Part shown: piece after piece, positions 1-10,400 of the stretch
Layout of the letters: every line of letters starts with the position of its first letter
Numbering within the stretch: the stretch's first letter is position 1
DNA from: Phycisphaerales bacterium
GTDB taxonomy: Bacteria > Planctomycetota > Phycisphaerae > Phycisphaerales > SM1A02
Assembly: GCA_022446795.1 (NCBI GenBank)
Contig: JAKVBX010000003.1
Location: 51,056-115,055, forward strand
Direction: 5' to 3'
DNA: 64,000 nt
The notes under the pieces: model-generated
What the model saw: only the letters and a program-made list of their open reading frames with translations
What the model was told of the DNA's origin: nothing
Database searches by the model: none
Program-made: the position numbers and the translations under genes

Positions 1-821
1 CCGATATCCAGTTCCGCCAGCCTGAGGTGCCCGTGGTCGTCCCGCTCCAGTGATCCGATTCCAGCCAGGTCCTCCTCCCGGATTCCCAGGCAGACCCCCT
101 CGGCGATCACGGCGACACCGTCCGACCGTCCCTCGGCCTGCCGCTTGATCACGGCACCGGCCAGGATGTTCACGAGTTGGTCGATCGATACCCCGCTCGA
201 ACCGAATTCCTCCGGAATCAGGGTCAGGGTGGCACCGGCGGCCTTGCCCATGCCCAGGGCCAGGTGGCCGGCCTTCCGCCCCATGGCAATGACGAAGTAC
301 CACCGGGAGGTGGTCTTGGCATCAACCATCAGGTTCTGGATCACCTCGACCCCGACATGCCGAGCCGTCTGGAATCCGAAGGTATCGATGTTCGGGGGCA
401 GGTCGAGGTCGTTATCGATCGTCTTGGGGACATGAGCGACACGGATTTCACCAGCCGTTGCCTCGGACAGGCACCTCGCTGAATAGGCCGTGTCGTCACC
501 GCCGATTGTCAGAACCATCGACACCCCGAGGTCCCGGAGGGACTGGACGGTCGCGGCCATGGAAGCCTCTTCACGAGTCGGGTTGGCCCGCGAGGTTCCG
601 ATGGCGGAGCCGCCTCGGAAATGAATTCGGCTGACCCGATCGATCGTCAGGGGAGTGACCTGGTCCAGGTCGCCCCGCATCAAGTGGGAGAACCCCTCCC
701 GGATGCCGACCACATCGAGACCCTCGAGACAGGCTCGGATACTGGCCGCCGCAATCACGCTGTTGATCCCGGGCGCGGGTCCACCACCTACGAGAATGGC
801 CATTCGTCCGTTCTGGGTCAT
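1..821 (-). CDS. pfp: 6-phosphofructokinase, probably pyrophosphate-dependent (partial, C-terminus outside window)
   Basis: Phosphorylates fructose 6-phosphate in glycolysis; in the PPi-dependent class the step is reversible. The N-terminal nucleotide/PPi loop GGGPAPGIN lies at about residues 11-19. The phosphate-binding motif reads GGDDTAYSA (about residue 107) and the catalytic loop reads PKTIDND (about 131). ATP enzymes have Gly at the second Asp of GGDD and at the Lys of PKTIDND, so Asp plus Lys is the recognised signature of PPi-dependent enzymes. The reading frame stays open to the window edge, so only about 273 N-terminal residues are present. The start ATG has a GGAGAG Shine-Dalgarno 10 nt upstream. 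It is divergent from the DUF1080 gene. PPi specificity is inferred from those two residues only. Confidence 0.85.
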   Translation of the reverse strand, partial: MTQNGRMAILVGGGPAPGINSVIAAASIRACLEGLDVVGIREGFSHLMRGDLDQVTPLTIDRVSRIHFRGGSAIGTSRANPTREEASMAATVQSLRDLGVSMVLTIGGDDTAYSARCLSEATAGEIRVAHVPKTIDNDLDLPPNIDTFGFQTARHVGVEVIQNLMVDAKTTSRWYFVIAMGRKAGHLALGMGKAAGATLTLIPEEFGSSGVSIDQLVNILAGAVIKRQAEGRSDGVAVIAEGVCLGIREEDLAGIGSLERDDHGHLRLAELDI

Positions 822-891
822 CGGCAGGTGCTCTCCGCGTCTTCAACCGGATGATACGTCCCCGGGTTCCGGGTGATGAAGCCGGGCCTGA

Positions 892-897
892 TACGAT
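892..897 (+). promoter_or_regulatory. -10-like hexamer TACGAT, leaderless arrangement
   Basis: TACGAT ends 7 nt before the ATG at 905, with no Shine-Dalgarno between. A start site 6-7 nt below a -10 box would coincide with the start codon. No convincing -35 is visible. Confidence 0.4.
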
Positions 898-904
898 CCC
901 GGCC

Positions 905-2197
905 ATGATCACCACCCTGACCATCGTATCGCTCCTGGCCATGTCCGCCCCCGACGCCGAGGGGTTTACCCCGCTCTTCAATGGCAATGACCTGTCCGGC
1001 TGGGTCAATGTCAACGGCGCCGAATCGACCTGGCGGGCGGAGGACGGCATGATCCGCTGCACCGGCAAACCCGTGTGTCTCCTGCGGACGGACCGGGCCT
1101 ACGAGGACTTCATTCTCGAACTGGAGTGGCGACATGAGTCACCGACCGGCAATGCCGGGCTGTTCGTCTGGTCAGATGCGCTACCAGCGCTCGGAACGCC
1201 CTTTGCCAAGGCCATCGAGGTCCAGGTGATGCTGGGTAATGAAACGCCCAACTACACCAGTGAAGGCGACATCTTCTCCATCTGGGGCGCCGTGATGACA
1301 CCGGATCGGCCGCATCCCAATGGTTGGGAACGCTGCCTTCCCAGTGAAGCCCGAACCAAGGGTGCCGGCGAGTGGAATCACTATCGCATCGAGTGCCTCA
1401 ACGGACGGATCACACTCGCGGTCAATGGCAAGGTCGTCAGCGGTGGCCATGACTGCAATCCCAGGCGAGGCTACATCTGCCTGGAGGCCGAGGGCTCCCC
1501 CATCGACTTCCGAAACCTGAAGATCAAGGAACTGCCGACCGAACCGGGCCCCTGGGCGATGAGCGCCAATGAAGCCGAGGGCTTCCGACCGCTGTTCAAC
1601 GGACTCGACCTGTCCGGCTGGAAACCACCCGCCGGGAACGAGGGGAACTGGAGCGTGACGGGTGGCCGGTTGTTCCACAACGGCCAGGGGGGCGACCTGT
1701 GGTCCACTCGGTCACTCGGTGATTTCGACATGGTCGTGGACTGGCGATGGACCCAACAGCACCAGGGCGAAATGGACCGGCCGGTCATCGGGCCAGATGG
1801 CAACACGGTCATGGATGATGCCGGGGAACCCATGACGACTCGAATCAAGGAACGTGACAGCGGGATCTTCCTTCGCGGCAACAGCAAGTCGCAGGTCAAC
1901 CTGTGGTGTTGGTCGGTCGGCAGCGGCGAAGTCTGGGGCTATCGAACCGATGGATCCATGCCCGCCGACATTCGGGCCGCGGTGACACCGCGGGTCGCGG
2001 CGGACAACCCCGTCGGTGAATGGAACCGCTTCTTCATCCGGATGCGTGGGGATCGACTGACGGTCGTGCTCAATGGGAAGACGGTGATTGACAACGCGGC
2101 GTTGCCCGACGTGCCCGCCTCGGGCCCCATTGCGTTGCAGAGTCACGGCAGCGAGGTCGAGTTCCGGAACATCCTGGTGCGGACCGTCGGCGACTGA
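905..2197 (+). CDS. Secreted protein with two DUF1080 (3-keto-disaccharide hydrolase-like) domains
   Basis: DUF1080 domains are concanavalin-like beta-sandwiches, abundant in Planctomycetes; some members hydrolyse 3-keto-glycosides. A hydrophobic signal-like N-terminus (about residues 1-17) suggests export. Two copies of the family opening motif are seen: GFTPLFNGNDLSGW at about residue 19 and GFRPLFNGLDLSGW at about residue 225. Each is followed by a domain of about 190 residues ending in a VEFRN/IDFRN strand, so this is a tandem duplication within one 430-residue protein. An in-frame upstream extension to 851 was rejected because the signal-like segment begins at 905. The 3' end lies 3 nt from the convergent lipoprotein gene. 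Substrate is unknown. Confidence 0.8.
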   Translation: MITTLTIVSLLAMSAPDAEGFTPLFNGNDLSGWVNVNGAESTWRAEDGMIRCTGKPVCLLRTDRAYEDFILELEWRHESPTGNAGLFVWSDALPALGTPFAKAIEVQVMLGNETPNYTSEGDIFSIWGAVMTPDRPHPNGWERCLPSEARTKGAGEWNHYRIECLNGRITLAVNGKVVSGGHDCNPRRGYICLEAEGSPIDFRNLKIKELPTEPGPWAMSANEAEGFRPLFNGLDLSGWKPPAGNEGNWSVTGGRLFHNGQGGDLWSTRSLGDFDMVVDWRWTQQHQGEMDRPVIGPDGNTVMDDAGEPMTTRIKERDSGIFLRGNSKSQVNLWCWSVGSGEVWGYRTDGSMPADIRAAVTPRVAADNPVGEWNRFFIRMRGDRLTVVLNGKTVIDNAALPDVPASGPIALQSHGSEVEFRNILVRTVGD

Positions 2198-2200
2198 CGA

Positions 2201-2821
2201 TCAGTCCACCTCGCATCGAGCCCGCAGAAGCACCAGGCACCGCTCCTGGAAGGCCTTCATGTCTTTCGCCATCCGCTCCAGCACGGTGATCCGATCAGAA
2301 TCATCCTCGGCATTCGCAAGAGCGGCCGCCAGGTGATGGCCGTACCCCATGGCCTGCTCCTGCGTCATCAGGATGCGAAGTTCGAACTCCGAGGACTCGG
2401 CCCCCAGCAGCAGACCGGCCATCTCGCTTGAGATCCTCGCTCTCGCGGAGGTCTCGATGTCCGGCAGTCCCGTGTTCAACAGCACCACCTGATCATCGGC
2501 CCGCGCCATGTCGTCAATCTCGCCCCGCATGTCCACGCAGGCGACCGCGATCTCCTTGAGAAGCGACTCGGTCTCCGGCGAGGCACTCTTGAGGATCAGG
2601 ATGCCATCAACCTGTGCCTCATCATCGAGCAGTTCCCGGAGCAGCGTGTACCCGGCGCTTTGCTCCTGCTCCGCCGTCGCCGAGTCCGGCAGTCGACCCC
2701 CCGAGGGCGAGTGGCAGCCCGCCAACAGGATCGAGGTCATGGCCAGGAGAGCGGCTGCCACTGCAGGTCGAAGCAAACCGACTGATCTACCTGGATGGCA
2801 TATTCCCGGGGTGCTGCTCAT
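2201..2821 (-). CDS. Putative lipoprotein of unknown function
   Basis: The N-terminus has a basic region, a hydrophobic stretch and the lipobox LLAGC (Cys at about residue 36), so it should be lipid-anchored in the envelope. The mature part is about 170 residues, mainly charged helices rich in Glu, Asp and Arg with no recognised domain. The start at 2821 was chosen because it places the signal peptide sensibly and follows a -10-like TAGACT; an in-frame ATG at 2863 would add 14 unlikely residues. It is divergent from the porin gene. Function is not recognised. Confidence 0.6.
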   Translation of the reverse strand: MSSTPGICHPGRSVGLLRPAVAAALLAMTSILLAGCHSPSGGRLPDSATAEQEQSAGYTLLRELLDDEAQVDGILILKSASPETESLLKEIAVACVDMRGEIDDMARADDQVVLLNTGLPDIETSARARISSEMAGLLLGAESSEFELRILMTQEQAMGYGHHLAAALANAEDDSDRITVLERMAKDMKAFQERCLVLLRARCEVD

Positions 2822-2831
2822 GGTCCGGGGC

Positions 2832-2837
2832 AGTCTA
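2832..2837 (-). promoter_or_regulatory. -10-like hexamer TAGACT, near-leaderless arrangement
   Basis: On the minus strand TAGACT ends 10 nt before the ATG at 2821 and no Shine-Dalgarno is present. The implied 5' leader is 0-4 nt. Confidence 0.35.
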
Positions 2838-2900
2838 GTCGCGGACCACGCGTCCATGTCCACGAGGCGGTGCGAGTGGCCGCCTACAGGCCGGTATCAG

Positions 2901-2906
2901 TAGACT
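2901..2906 (+). promoter_or_regulatory. -10-like hexamer TAGACT, leaderless arrangement
   Basis: TAGACT ends 7 nt before the porin ATG at 2914. The same hexamer serves the divergent lipoprotein gene about 65 bp away. Confidence 0.4.
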
Positions 2907-2913
2907 GGCGGCG

Positions 2914-4518
2914 ATGACATCATCCCTCACGCTCATCCTGACCTCGGTCCTGTTGGCGCAACCTGCCAATGATGTCCCGCCAGGAGGGCCGACGGCACCG
3001 CCGGCTGAATCGGCCCCATCCGATGCCCCGGAGGTGGCGGATCCATCGACGGCCCAGGCCCCCGCCGACAACCCGACGGAGCACCCCAAGGAACCGACTG
3101 GTAAACCCGATCGGAACTGGGGGGCCGAGAGCGCCTACACCGTTGCGAATACCGGGCTCGTGGGCACCCAGGATCGCATGAACCGTCCCAACCCGCTGTT
3201 CTCACCGACGGTGGCCCAGATCAACCTGACCCCGGGCGACTGGTCGGATTGGCCCTGGGACTGCAGCGGGATCACGGGTGGCTGGGGCGGTATCCGAAAT
3301 GAGCTCCAGGACAACGGCGTCTTCGTTGATGGCTTCTACGTCGCCCTGCTCAACGAGAACTTCTCCGGTGGCCTGGAAACCGGTGGATTCAGCGGCGGAC
3401 TGTGGAATGCATCGGTCACCGTCGACACCCATCCCCTCCTGGGCCATGCGGACGGGTTGTTCTTCGTGAACTTTCAGCACTGGGACTGGTACAGCAACAC
3501 GTTCGACATCGCTGGTGGCTTCGATCCAACGGGAAGCTACACCGGCACCAATGGCAACCTGCCCAATTCCGCCGCACTGAACCAGATCTCGCAGTTGTAC
3601 TATTCGCAGCATCTCTTCGATCGAAGTCTCAACCTCGCCTTCGGAAAGCAGGACGCCAACAACATCTTCTCCAACATGCCTGGCTCCGGTGCGTTCATGT
3701 ACAACGCGGCGTCCTTTACCCCCACGCTCAACGCCTACATGCCGACCTTCCCCAGCGAAGCCACGGCCCTGACCGCCATCGTCAACGTCAATGAGGACAT
3801 CTGCGGCTCGTTTGGTTGGTTCGATGGTTCCCTCGGCGGCTTGAACGAGACTCGCGATGCCCTTGGCCGCCTGATCTACAATCCCGCGCCGAACCCGGGT
3901 GGCCGCGGCCCCTCGACCTTCTTCGACAACCAGGGACATTGGTTCCTCATCACGGAATGGGGTGTCAACTGGCAGTTGGGCGAGTTGGACCTGCCCGGTG
4001 CCCTGTGCGCCGGAGGCTGGCTTCAGACCGGTCGATCCCGGACCAGCGGGACCCTGGAGGACGGCCCCGGTGTCCAGAATGTTCCGGGCACGTACGTGTC
4101 GCTCTCGCAGACGCTGTGGGCCCCCAGCCAGCAGTTCGCCAAGCAAGGCGGCGGCATCATGTTCTTCGGGCAATTCGGCTGGAGCGATCCGACGAAGAAC
4201 GCCGTGCACTGGTCACTGACCGGCGGACTCAGCGCCACCGGCGTGATCCCCGGCCGGCCCATGGATGCCCTGGGCATCCTGGGATCCTGGACCGGGTTCA
4301 GCAACGACCCGGGAACCTGGCAGTCCACGACGCCGACGGGCGGCGTAGGACCAACCGGTGGCGGCGAAGGCGCGTTCGAGGCCTTCTACCGGGTGCAGCT
4401 CACGCCGTGGTTTGCCGTCCAGCCCGGGATCCAGTGGTTGCCGACACCGGGCGGCGGTGATCCCGCCCAATTGGATGACGCCGTCACGGGCTACCTGATG
4501 GTGGAAGTGGTCTTCTGA
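2914..4518 (+). CDS. Carbohydrate porin, OprB-like outer-membrane protein
   Basis: OprB-type porins are outer-membrane beta-barrels that admit sugars. The 534-residue product has a signal peptide ending near LLAQPA, then a Pro/Ala-rich linker to about residue 65. It continues into a barrel-like region with many alternating aromatic/Gly strands, for example DGLFFVNFQHWDW and LNLAFGKQDANN, and ends with a terminal Phe (VEVVF) as expected for barrel assembly. The LYYSQHLFDRSLNLAFGKQD segment resembles the OprB core. It faces the SRPBCC gene convergently. Its position near sugar-metabolism genes fits carbohydrate uptake, though the substrate is not predictable. Confidence 0.75.
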   Translation: MTSSLTLILTSVLLAQPANDVPPGGPTAPPAESAPSDAPEVADPSTAQAPADNPTEHPKEPTGKPDRNWGAESAYTVANTGLVGTQDRMNRPNPLFSPTVAQINLTPGDWSDWPWDCSGITGGWGGIRNELQDNGVFVDGFYVALLNENFSGGLETGGFSGGLWNASVTVDTHPLLGHADGLFFVNFQHWDWYSNTFDIAGGFDPTGSYTGTNGNLPNSAALNQISQLYYSQHLFDRSLNLAFGKQDANNIFSNMPGSGAFMYNAASFTPTLNAYMPTFPSEATALTAIVNVNEDICGSFGWFDGSLGGLNETRDALGRLIYNPAPNPGGRGPSTFFDNQGHWFLITEWGVNWQLGELDLPGALCAGGWLQTGRSRTSGTLEDGPGVQNVPGTYVSLSQTLWAPSQQFAKQGGGIMFFGQFGWSDPTKNAVHWSLTGGLSATGVIPGRPMDALGILGSWTGFSNDPGTWQSTTPTGGVGPTGGGEGAFEAFYRVQLTPWFAVQPGIQWLPTPGGGDPAQLDDAVTGYLMVEVVF

Positions 4519-4555
4519 AAGCGGACGCACACCGCGCGGAGCGGCCAGCGACAGA

Positions 4556-5053
4556 TCACTCGTCCGGATTCCCCGTCTCTTCCGGCTCGGCGGGTTTCTC
4601 GACCCACGTGCCATCGGCGAGTTGACAGAGCGTGTCCAGGTCCCGGTTGACCGCCCGCTTCACGGTTCCCATCAACAACGGCGACAGGAAGAGGCCCATG
4701 AACCACGAGACCGGGTTCAGCGGCCTGATCTTCGTATTGACGATCAACCGCGTGCCGTCTTCCTCCGGTTGCAGATCAAAGCTCGTGGTCATTCGGATTC
4801 CGACCGAGGCGGCGGTGATGGCCCACCGGTTGGGCGGATCGAATTCCGTGAACTCCAACGAGGACGTTGATTCCCGTCCGAAGCCTGCTCGGGTTTCCTG
4901 GTACACCGTGCCGACACCGACAGGGCCGCTGGTATCGCGCTCGATCTTGACGATGTCCTCGATACGCGGCCACATGTGATCGAGGTCAGTAAAGACGTCG
5001 AACACCCGATCGATCGGGGCATTCACGGTCCGTGTGATCTCGAATCCTGCCAT
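4556..5053 (-). CDS. SRPBCC-family (polyketide cyclase/START-like) protein
   Basis: A 165-residue single-domain protein of the SRPBCC fold, which binds hydrophobic ligands in a deep cavity. The N-terminal strand and helix FEITRTVNAPIDRVFDVFTD are typical, followed by LEFTEFDPPNRWAI and a long C-terminal helix near SPLLMGTVKRAVNRDLDTL. The start at 5053 is supported by AGGAG 8 nt upstream, with a -10-like TATGCT further up; the open frame to 5263 is not coding. It lies 91 nt downstream of the symporter on the same strand and could be the last gene of that unit. The ligand is unknown. Confidence 0.75.
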   Translation of the reverse strand: MAGFEITRTVNAPIDRVFDVFTDLDHMWPRIEDIVKIERDTSGPVGVGTVYQETRAGFGRESTSSLEFTEFDPPNRWAITAASVGIRMTTSFDLQPEEDGTRLIVNTKIRPLNPVSWFMGLFLSPLLMGTVKRAVNRDLDTLCQLADGTWVEKPAEPEETGNPDE

Positions 5054-5144
5054 GACGCGGCTCCTGGTCTCCCGGGACTGGCCAAGCGGAGCAGCATAAC
5101 AGTACCCGGTCCTCCTGTCCCGGCACGGACCGCCTCGGACAGGT

Positions 5145-7472
5145 TCATGACCGCGGATCCACCTCATCCGCATTCCGGTGGTCAACCACCCGACCGTCAT
5201 CACGAGCATCAGACTCGTAGGACCGCAGCCGACGGAATAGTTTTCGGACGTCCATGGCCCCACCGATCGTAAACCAGGTGACCACGATCACCGCCGCCCC
5301 CAACGTGCAATAGATCCACCACTTCCACCACCCGGCCCAGGTCTCGGCCGGGATGTCATGCTGCTGCCGCCAGATGGTGCCCACCACGAAGACGATGGTC
5401 CAGAAGATGGGCCACGCCAACGTGATCGCCGTGATCCATCGATCGGCCTTCGTGAACTCTCGATCGAATCCGAGCCGTTCCAACCAGGTCCGGGGCTGCC
5501 CCTCGACCGCCGCGTCATCATCGCGGGCGTACTGGCCCCGGTGCAGCAGCCGATCCATGTCATGAATCCGCCGCGGGCCCAGCAGCGATACCAGGATGTA
5601 CAGCACCACCGCCACCACGATCGCCCAGAAGGTCATGACCTGGCCGGTGATCTTTCGATTCACGTAGTCACACAGGTCGAGGAAGGGAGACACGAGGCCA
5701 CGCGGCTGCTCACGGAGTTGAATCGTCCAGGCCTGGCCATCATGCTGAACCAGCGTTCCCGACCCGGACGCCTCCACCGGGTACTCGCCCAGCACCAGGC
5801 CAGACGAGTCCGCCAGCGAGACCTGGGCCCCATCGACCGGGGCCGAGTGCCAACCTGACCAGTCACCTGGTCGACTCGTTGTCCCCGTCACGCTCCACCG
5901 AACACCCGAGTCACCCAGCATCGGCCAACCGTCCGCTGAGTGTTCCTCGGTTTCGCCAGCGATCACGGGTTCATAGGCCAGTCGCTTGCCGTCGGCGTCC
6001 GTGACCTGCACGGTCGAGCCTGACCAATAGTTGGCGACCGGAATCTGTTTCACGATGATCCCGAATCCGCTGAGTGTCATGCCGGCAATCATGGCGGTCC
6101 AGGCCGCGGCCGTGGTTCCTCGCTTCCAGTACAACCCGCCGATGATCGCGGAACCGGCGCCGCCAACGAAGATCGCCCCCGTAATGGCCAGGAACATCGC
6201 GATGTATTGCGTCGGTGTGTACCAGAGGCTGAAGAAGAACGCGAAGATGGCGACGCCCAGGATGGAGAATCGCAGGAGCCAGAGATGCGCTCGTGCTGAT
6301 AACGGTTTCTTGCGGAAGGGCAGGATCACATCCTGGACGAAGATCGTGCCCCAGGCGTGAAGGTAGGTGTCATTGGTGCTGATGAACGCACCGAGCATCG
6401 CCGCGCACATCAAACCCAGCAGGCCGGCCGGTAACAGCATCCCCGTCGCCACGGGGGTCCGGATCTCCGCCCCCATCGCTGGCGTCGCCTGCTGATCGAC
6501 CGCTGCCTGGATGGCGGCCGCCTGCTCGGCATAGGCCTCATCATTCATCAGCACGCGAATGCAGATGGGCAGCACGAGCACGATCAGCATCAGCACGCGA
6601 AAGCGCCACCCATTGAGGATGTTCGCCATCTTGGCTTCGTGGGCGTTCAGGGCGGAGGCGTTGTACCCACTGGTTCCCTGCCACCCCAGCATGCCGTAGA
6701 ACAGCACGATGACACTGATGACCCAGTACCAGATGTTGAAATTCTCTTCCTTGCCCAGGTCGAATGGATCCACCATCGACTTGCCCTCGGGCGCCTGGAG
6801 CATGGCGTCGGAGATCTGTCCCCACCCGAAGGTCCACAGCAGGTAGACGATCACGAGGATGAACACGATGTTGCCGAAAGCACCCTGGATGAAGTCCGTG
6901 ACCATGACGGCGATCTGGCCGCCGAGAAAGACGAATACCAGTGCCGTCCCCAGCAGCAGGGCCATCAGCAATGGGAAGGTCTGGATCTCCAGCCCGACGA
7001 TCGACACGACCTCGGGAAGCCCGCACAGGTGAATGAAGAAGCGTGACGCCACCGCCGGAAAGATGCCGTAGTTGATGATCCCGGAGGCAAAGGCGACCAG
7101 CCCGGCGAACACCCGGAAGTTGCGGCTGTACCGGATCTCGAAGAACTGGGCCATCGTCATGGCCCGCGTCTGCCGGAATCGATAGACCACCCACCCGGTC
7201 AGCGCGATGAGGATGAGCGCGGGGCCTTCCATGAACCCCCACCAGATCGAGGTAAACCCCACGTCGTAGTTCTGTTGCCAGAACCAGACCAGCGAGATCA
7301 CGCCCAGTTGGGCCATGCCGTAGGCCATGGTGATCAGGTACCGACCGGCACATCGATTGGCGGCAAGGAAGCCGGACACGCTCCGGGCATATCGATTGGT
7401 CCTGATGCTCGTTACCGTCAGGACCAGCAGGAGCCCGATGACGATCGCCCAGTCAATCGCGCCCATGGTCAT
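5145..7472 (-). CDS. Sodium:solute symporter (SSS family) with a large hydrophilic insertion
   Basis: SSS transporters couple Na+ entry to uptake of sugars or other solutes. The 775-residue product starts with a typical first helix (AIDWAIVIGLLLVLTVTSI) and carries about a dozen membrane segments including QFFEIRYSRNFRVFAGLVAF. Between membrane segments, about residues 480-595 form a hydrophilic beta-rich insertion (around GKRLAYEPVIAG to WTIQLREQ) not usual in the family; it is flanked by helices and probably faces one side of the membrane. The ATG overlaps the end region of the mannosidase gene (TGATCATG), implying translational coupling. Uptake of mannose-containing sugars is inferred from that pairing. 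Confidence 0.85.
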   Translation of the reverse strand: MTMGAIDWAIVIGLLLVLTVTSIRTNRYARSVSGFLAANRCAGRYLITMAYGMAQLGVISLVWFWQQNYDVGFTSIWWGFMEGPALILIALTGWVVYRFRQTRAMTMAQFFEIRYSRNFRVFAGLVAFASGIINYGIFPAVASRFFIHLCGLPEVVSIVGLEIQTFPLLMALLLGTALVFVFLGGQIAVMVTDFIQGAFGNIVFILVIVYLLWTFGWGQISDAMLQAPEGKSMVDPFDLGKEENFNIWYWVISVIVLFYGMLGWQGTSGYNASALNAHEAKMANILNGWRFRVLMLIVLVLPICIRVLMNDEAYAEQAAAIQAAVDQQATPAMGAEIRTPVATGMLLPAGLLGLMCAAMLGAFISTNDTYLHAWGTIFVQDVILPFRKKPLSARAHLWLLRFSILGVAIFAFFFSLWYTPTQYIAMFLAITGAIFVGGAGSAIIGGLYWKRGTTAAAWTAMIAGMTLSGFGIIVKQIPVANYWSGSTVQVTDADGKRLAYEPVIAGETEEHSADGWPMLGDSGVRWSVTGTTSRPGDWSGWHSAPVDGAQVSLADSSGLVLGEYPVEASGSGTLVQHDGQAWTIQLREQPRGLVSPFLDLCDYVNRKITGQVMTFWAIVVAVVLYILVSLLGPRRIHDMDRLLHRGQYARDDDAAVEGQPRTWLERLGFDREFTKADRWITAITLAWPIFWTIVFVVGTIWRQQHDIPAETWAGWWKWWIYCTLGAAVIVVTWFTIGGAMDVRKLFRRLRSYESDARDDGRVVDHRNADEVDPRS

Positions 7473-7474
7473 GA

Positions 7475-10400
7475 TCAGCCGCCATCGACCAGGAGAGTGA
7501 CGATCTGGAACGGACGGATTCCGATCCGAGTCCGGTTCCCATCATGCGCCAGGTCGACCTCGACAGGAGTGGACTCGTGCAGATCGACCGCCTGGACACT
7601 TCGCATGTCATGGGACCAGTTGATCTCGACGTCACCGGCTCCACCATGAACCTCGACCAGTCGAAGCACCCGTGCCCCGGACTGCTCGGCTGGCTTGAAG
7701 GCCGCGATCTCCACGTGTGCGCCGCCATCGACCTGGAGCCGGAACGGCGCAGACTCGGTCTCGGTTCCCTGGGCCGAGCCCAGGAGACGCAACGGTCGAC
7801 AGAGCGCCTCGGCTTCGCCCCAGACACCTGCGGCCCGCCAGTCGCCCTCGTGTGGCATGAAGGCCACCGTGAAGCGATGCGTGCCCCGGTCGGCTTCCGG
7901 ATCCGGCATGCGTGGGGCTCGCAGCAGCGACAACCCGAGCGTGTCACCGTCCATTGATCGGCCGTATCGGCCGTCGTCAAGAACCGCCAGGCCACGACCG
8001 GGTTCGGACAGATCCATGAAGCGGTGACCCGGGAATTCAAAGCATGCCTGTTCCCAGGAGGTGTTTCGATGCGTGGGCCGTTCCTGGACACCGAACTGGA
8101 TTCCAACGGTCCCCATCCGGGTGCGGATGTCCGTCGGGCAGGAGAGTCGCAGCAACCGCTGGTCTTCCTGCCAGTCCACGAGGTACTCCACGTCGAGCCG
8201 AGGCGAATCAGCGCGAAGGACATATCGTTGCACCAGGCGGCTGCCTGTCCCCAGCGCTCGTCGGAACTCGACGATGGCACGCAGTGGATGCGACTCGATG
8301 ATCTCCATCTCCGCCACCGATTCGATCAGCGTGGCCGTGTCAACGTAGTCCGCATCGATATCCCAGGCTTCCCATCGACGTGGCTGGTCTTCGTACAGGA
8401 CCAACTGTCCCAGCGGTCGGTCTGGTGCCGTCACGCCTCGAGATGCGCCACGGCAGGCCAGATGAGTGACCCGCCCAGCCGTATCCAGCGTGGCCTCGAT
8501 GAGACCATTGCGGAGATGATGACCGTCGATCTCCACCGGGGCCACCTCTTCTGAAGAGGCGCCGACGACCCGACCACCCATGGCCGGAACCGACGCCACC
8601 CAGGTCGGCGTGCCGTCGACGTCAACGACACCAGAGCGGTCTGTACTCGCTGGGTTGAAACAGGCGACGCCTTCGCCCAGGTGCGACGACCAGGCCCGGG
8701 AAGCGGTCTCCAGTTCCTCGCGACATCGCGACTGGATCCGGTCGTACTGAGACCTGGCATCCTGGTAGACCTCGTGAATCGATGAGCCCGGCAGGATGTC
8801 ATGGAACTGGTTCAGCAGGACGAGCTTCCAGGTTTCATCCAGGGTGTCGCGAAGTGATGCGGCATCCGCTGCCCGTGGACCACCACACGTCATCGCCTCG
8901 ATGCAGCGAAGATCATCTTCACCGACCCGATTGGCCATCTTCAACCACGATTGGCTGGTGTAGGTCCCGCGGTGCAGTTCCAGGTAGAGATCACCATCCC
9001 AGGATGGCAACGCCCCACCCTGCTGCGCCTGTTCATGCAGGAGGCCGCAGAAGTCATCGGCCCGACCATGGCGGACGCCCGGAAGACCGGTGCATCGACC
9101 CGAGTGACCAATACGCTCGATCATCGAATCAGTCGGGCCTCCACCACCGTCGCCATAACCGTAGGGCTGCAACCAGGCATCCGGTCGCGGTCGAGGCTGC
9201 GCCATCAGGATCCCATGCCCGGCCAGGACATCACTCGGGTAGATCGGCGAGTTGTAATTGTGCCCCGGTGTCAGGTGCGACAGGACCTCGGTGCCATCGA
9301 TGCCCTTCCAGTTGAAGGTGACATGGGGGAACCGATTGGTCTCGCACCAGGAAATCTTGTTGGTGATGAAGGTATCCAGGCCCGCGAGCCGGATGATCTG
9401 GGGCAATGAAGCCGGGAACCCGAAGGTGTCCGGAAGGTAGAGGTGACGCTGCGGCGCCGCATCACCGAATCGATCCTGCCACCAGTTGGTTCCGTGCAGG
9501 ATCTGTCGCACCAGTGATTCACCCGAGGGGACGTTGCAGTCGGGCTCGATCCACATGGCCCCCCCGGCTTCCCATCGACCCTCGCGCACGCGAGCGGTGA
9601 TCTGCTCGAACAGTTCCGGGGAATCCTCTTCGATCCAGGCATACTGCTGGGGCTGGCTGCACAGGAACCTGAAATCGTCGTATCGCTCCATCAGGCGGAG
9701 CATGGTGGAGAAGGTCCGCAGGCACTTGCGCCGCGTCTCGGCCAACGGCCACAACCACGCCGTATCGATGTGAGCATGACCGACCGCCACGCAGGGACCA
9801 CCGTCCGCGGAACCGGTGCTGGTCAGCAGTGATTCGATCTCCGCCCGAGTGGCATCGGCATCATCAACCCCACCGGCGATCCCGCTGGCGATCCGATTGA
9901 GCCCTTCCAGGAGTCGAGCTGAATCTTCACTGTTCGCCGGCAGGGCCAGGAGGACTCGGCGAGCGACATCCCAGGCCTCGTGCAGTCGCCAGGCCGCCTC
10001 GTCCAACACGACCAGCGATGCTGATTCGACCCGACCCGGGCGTTCTTCACGCCATCGCGCCTGCACCTCGGGCGCATCCCACCAGAACGTACTGGCCCCC
10101 AGGGGCAGGGTGCAGGCGGCCTCGACCAGGAACTCCAGGACATCACCCGATCGGACGACGTCCGGCAGTCGAACGAGATCGCGATTGGCATCGAGCCCAT
10201 GGAATGGCACGCCCTCGTGCCAGAATGTCGCTTCGGTCCCACTTGAGAACTGGATCGCGGCACGGCATCCATCGAATGCCTCCGGAACGGTCGTCACCAG
10301 GTGGAACCAGGCCGTTGACCACGGTGGCCCCCACCGCCATCCCACGTCGACCGATGTAAAGGCATCCAGGTCCAGTTGGCCCGGACCCGGGCGATCAGTG

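Noticed and set aside
3202-4209. 335-codon open frame antisense to the porin gene
   Set aside because: Shadow of the porin reading frame; no domain or ribosome site.
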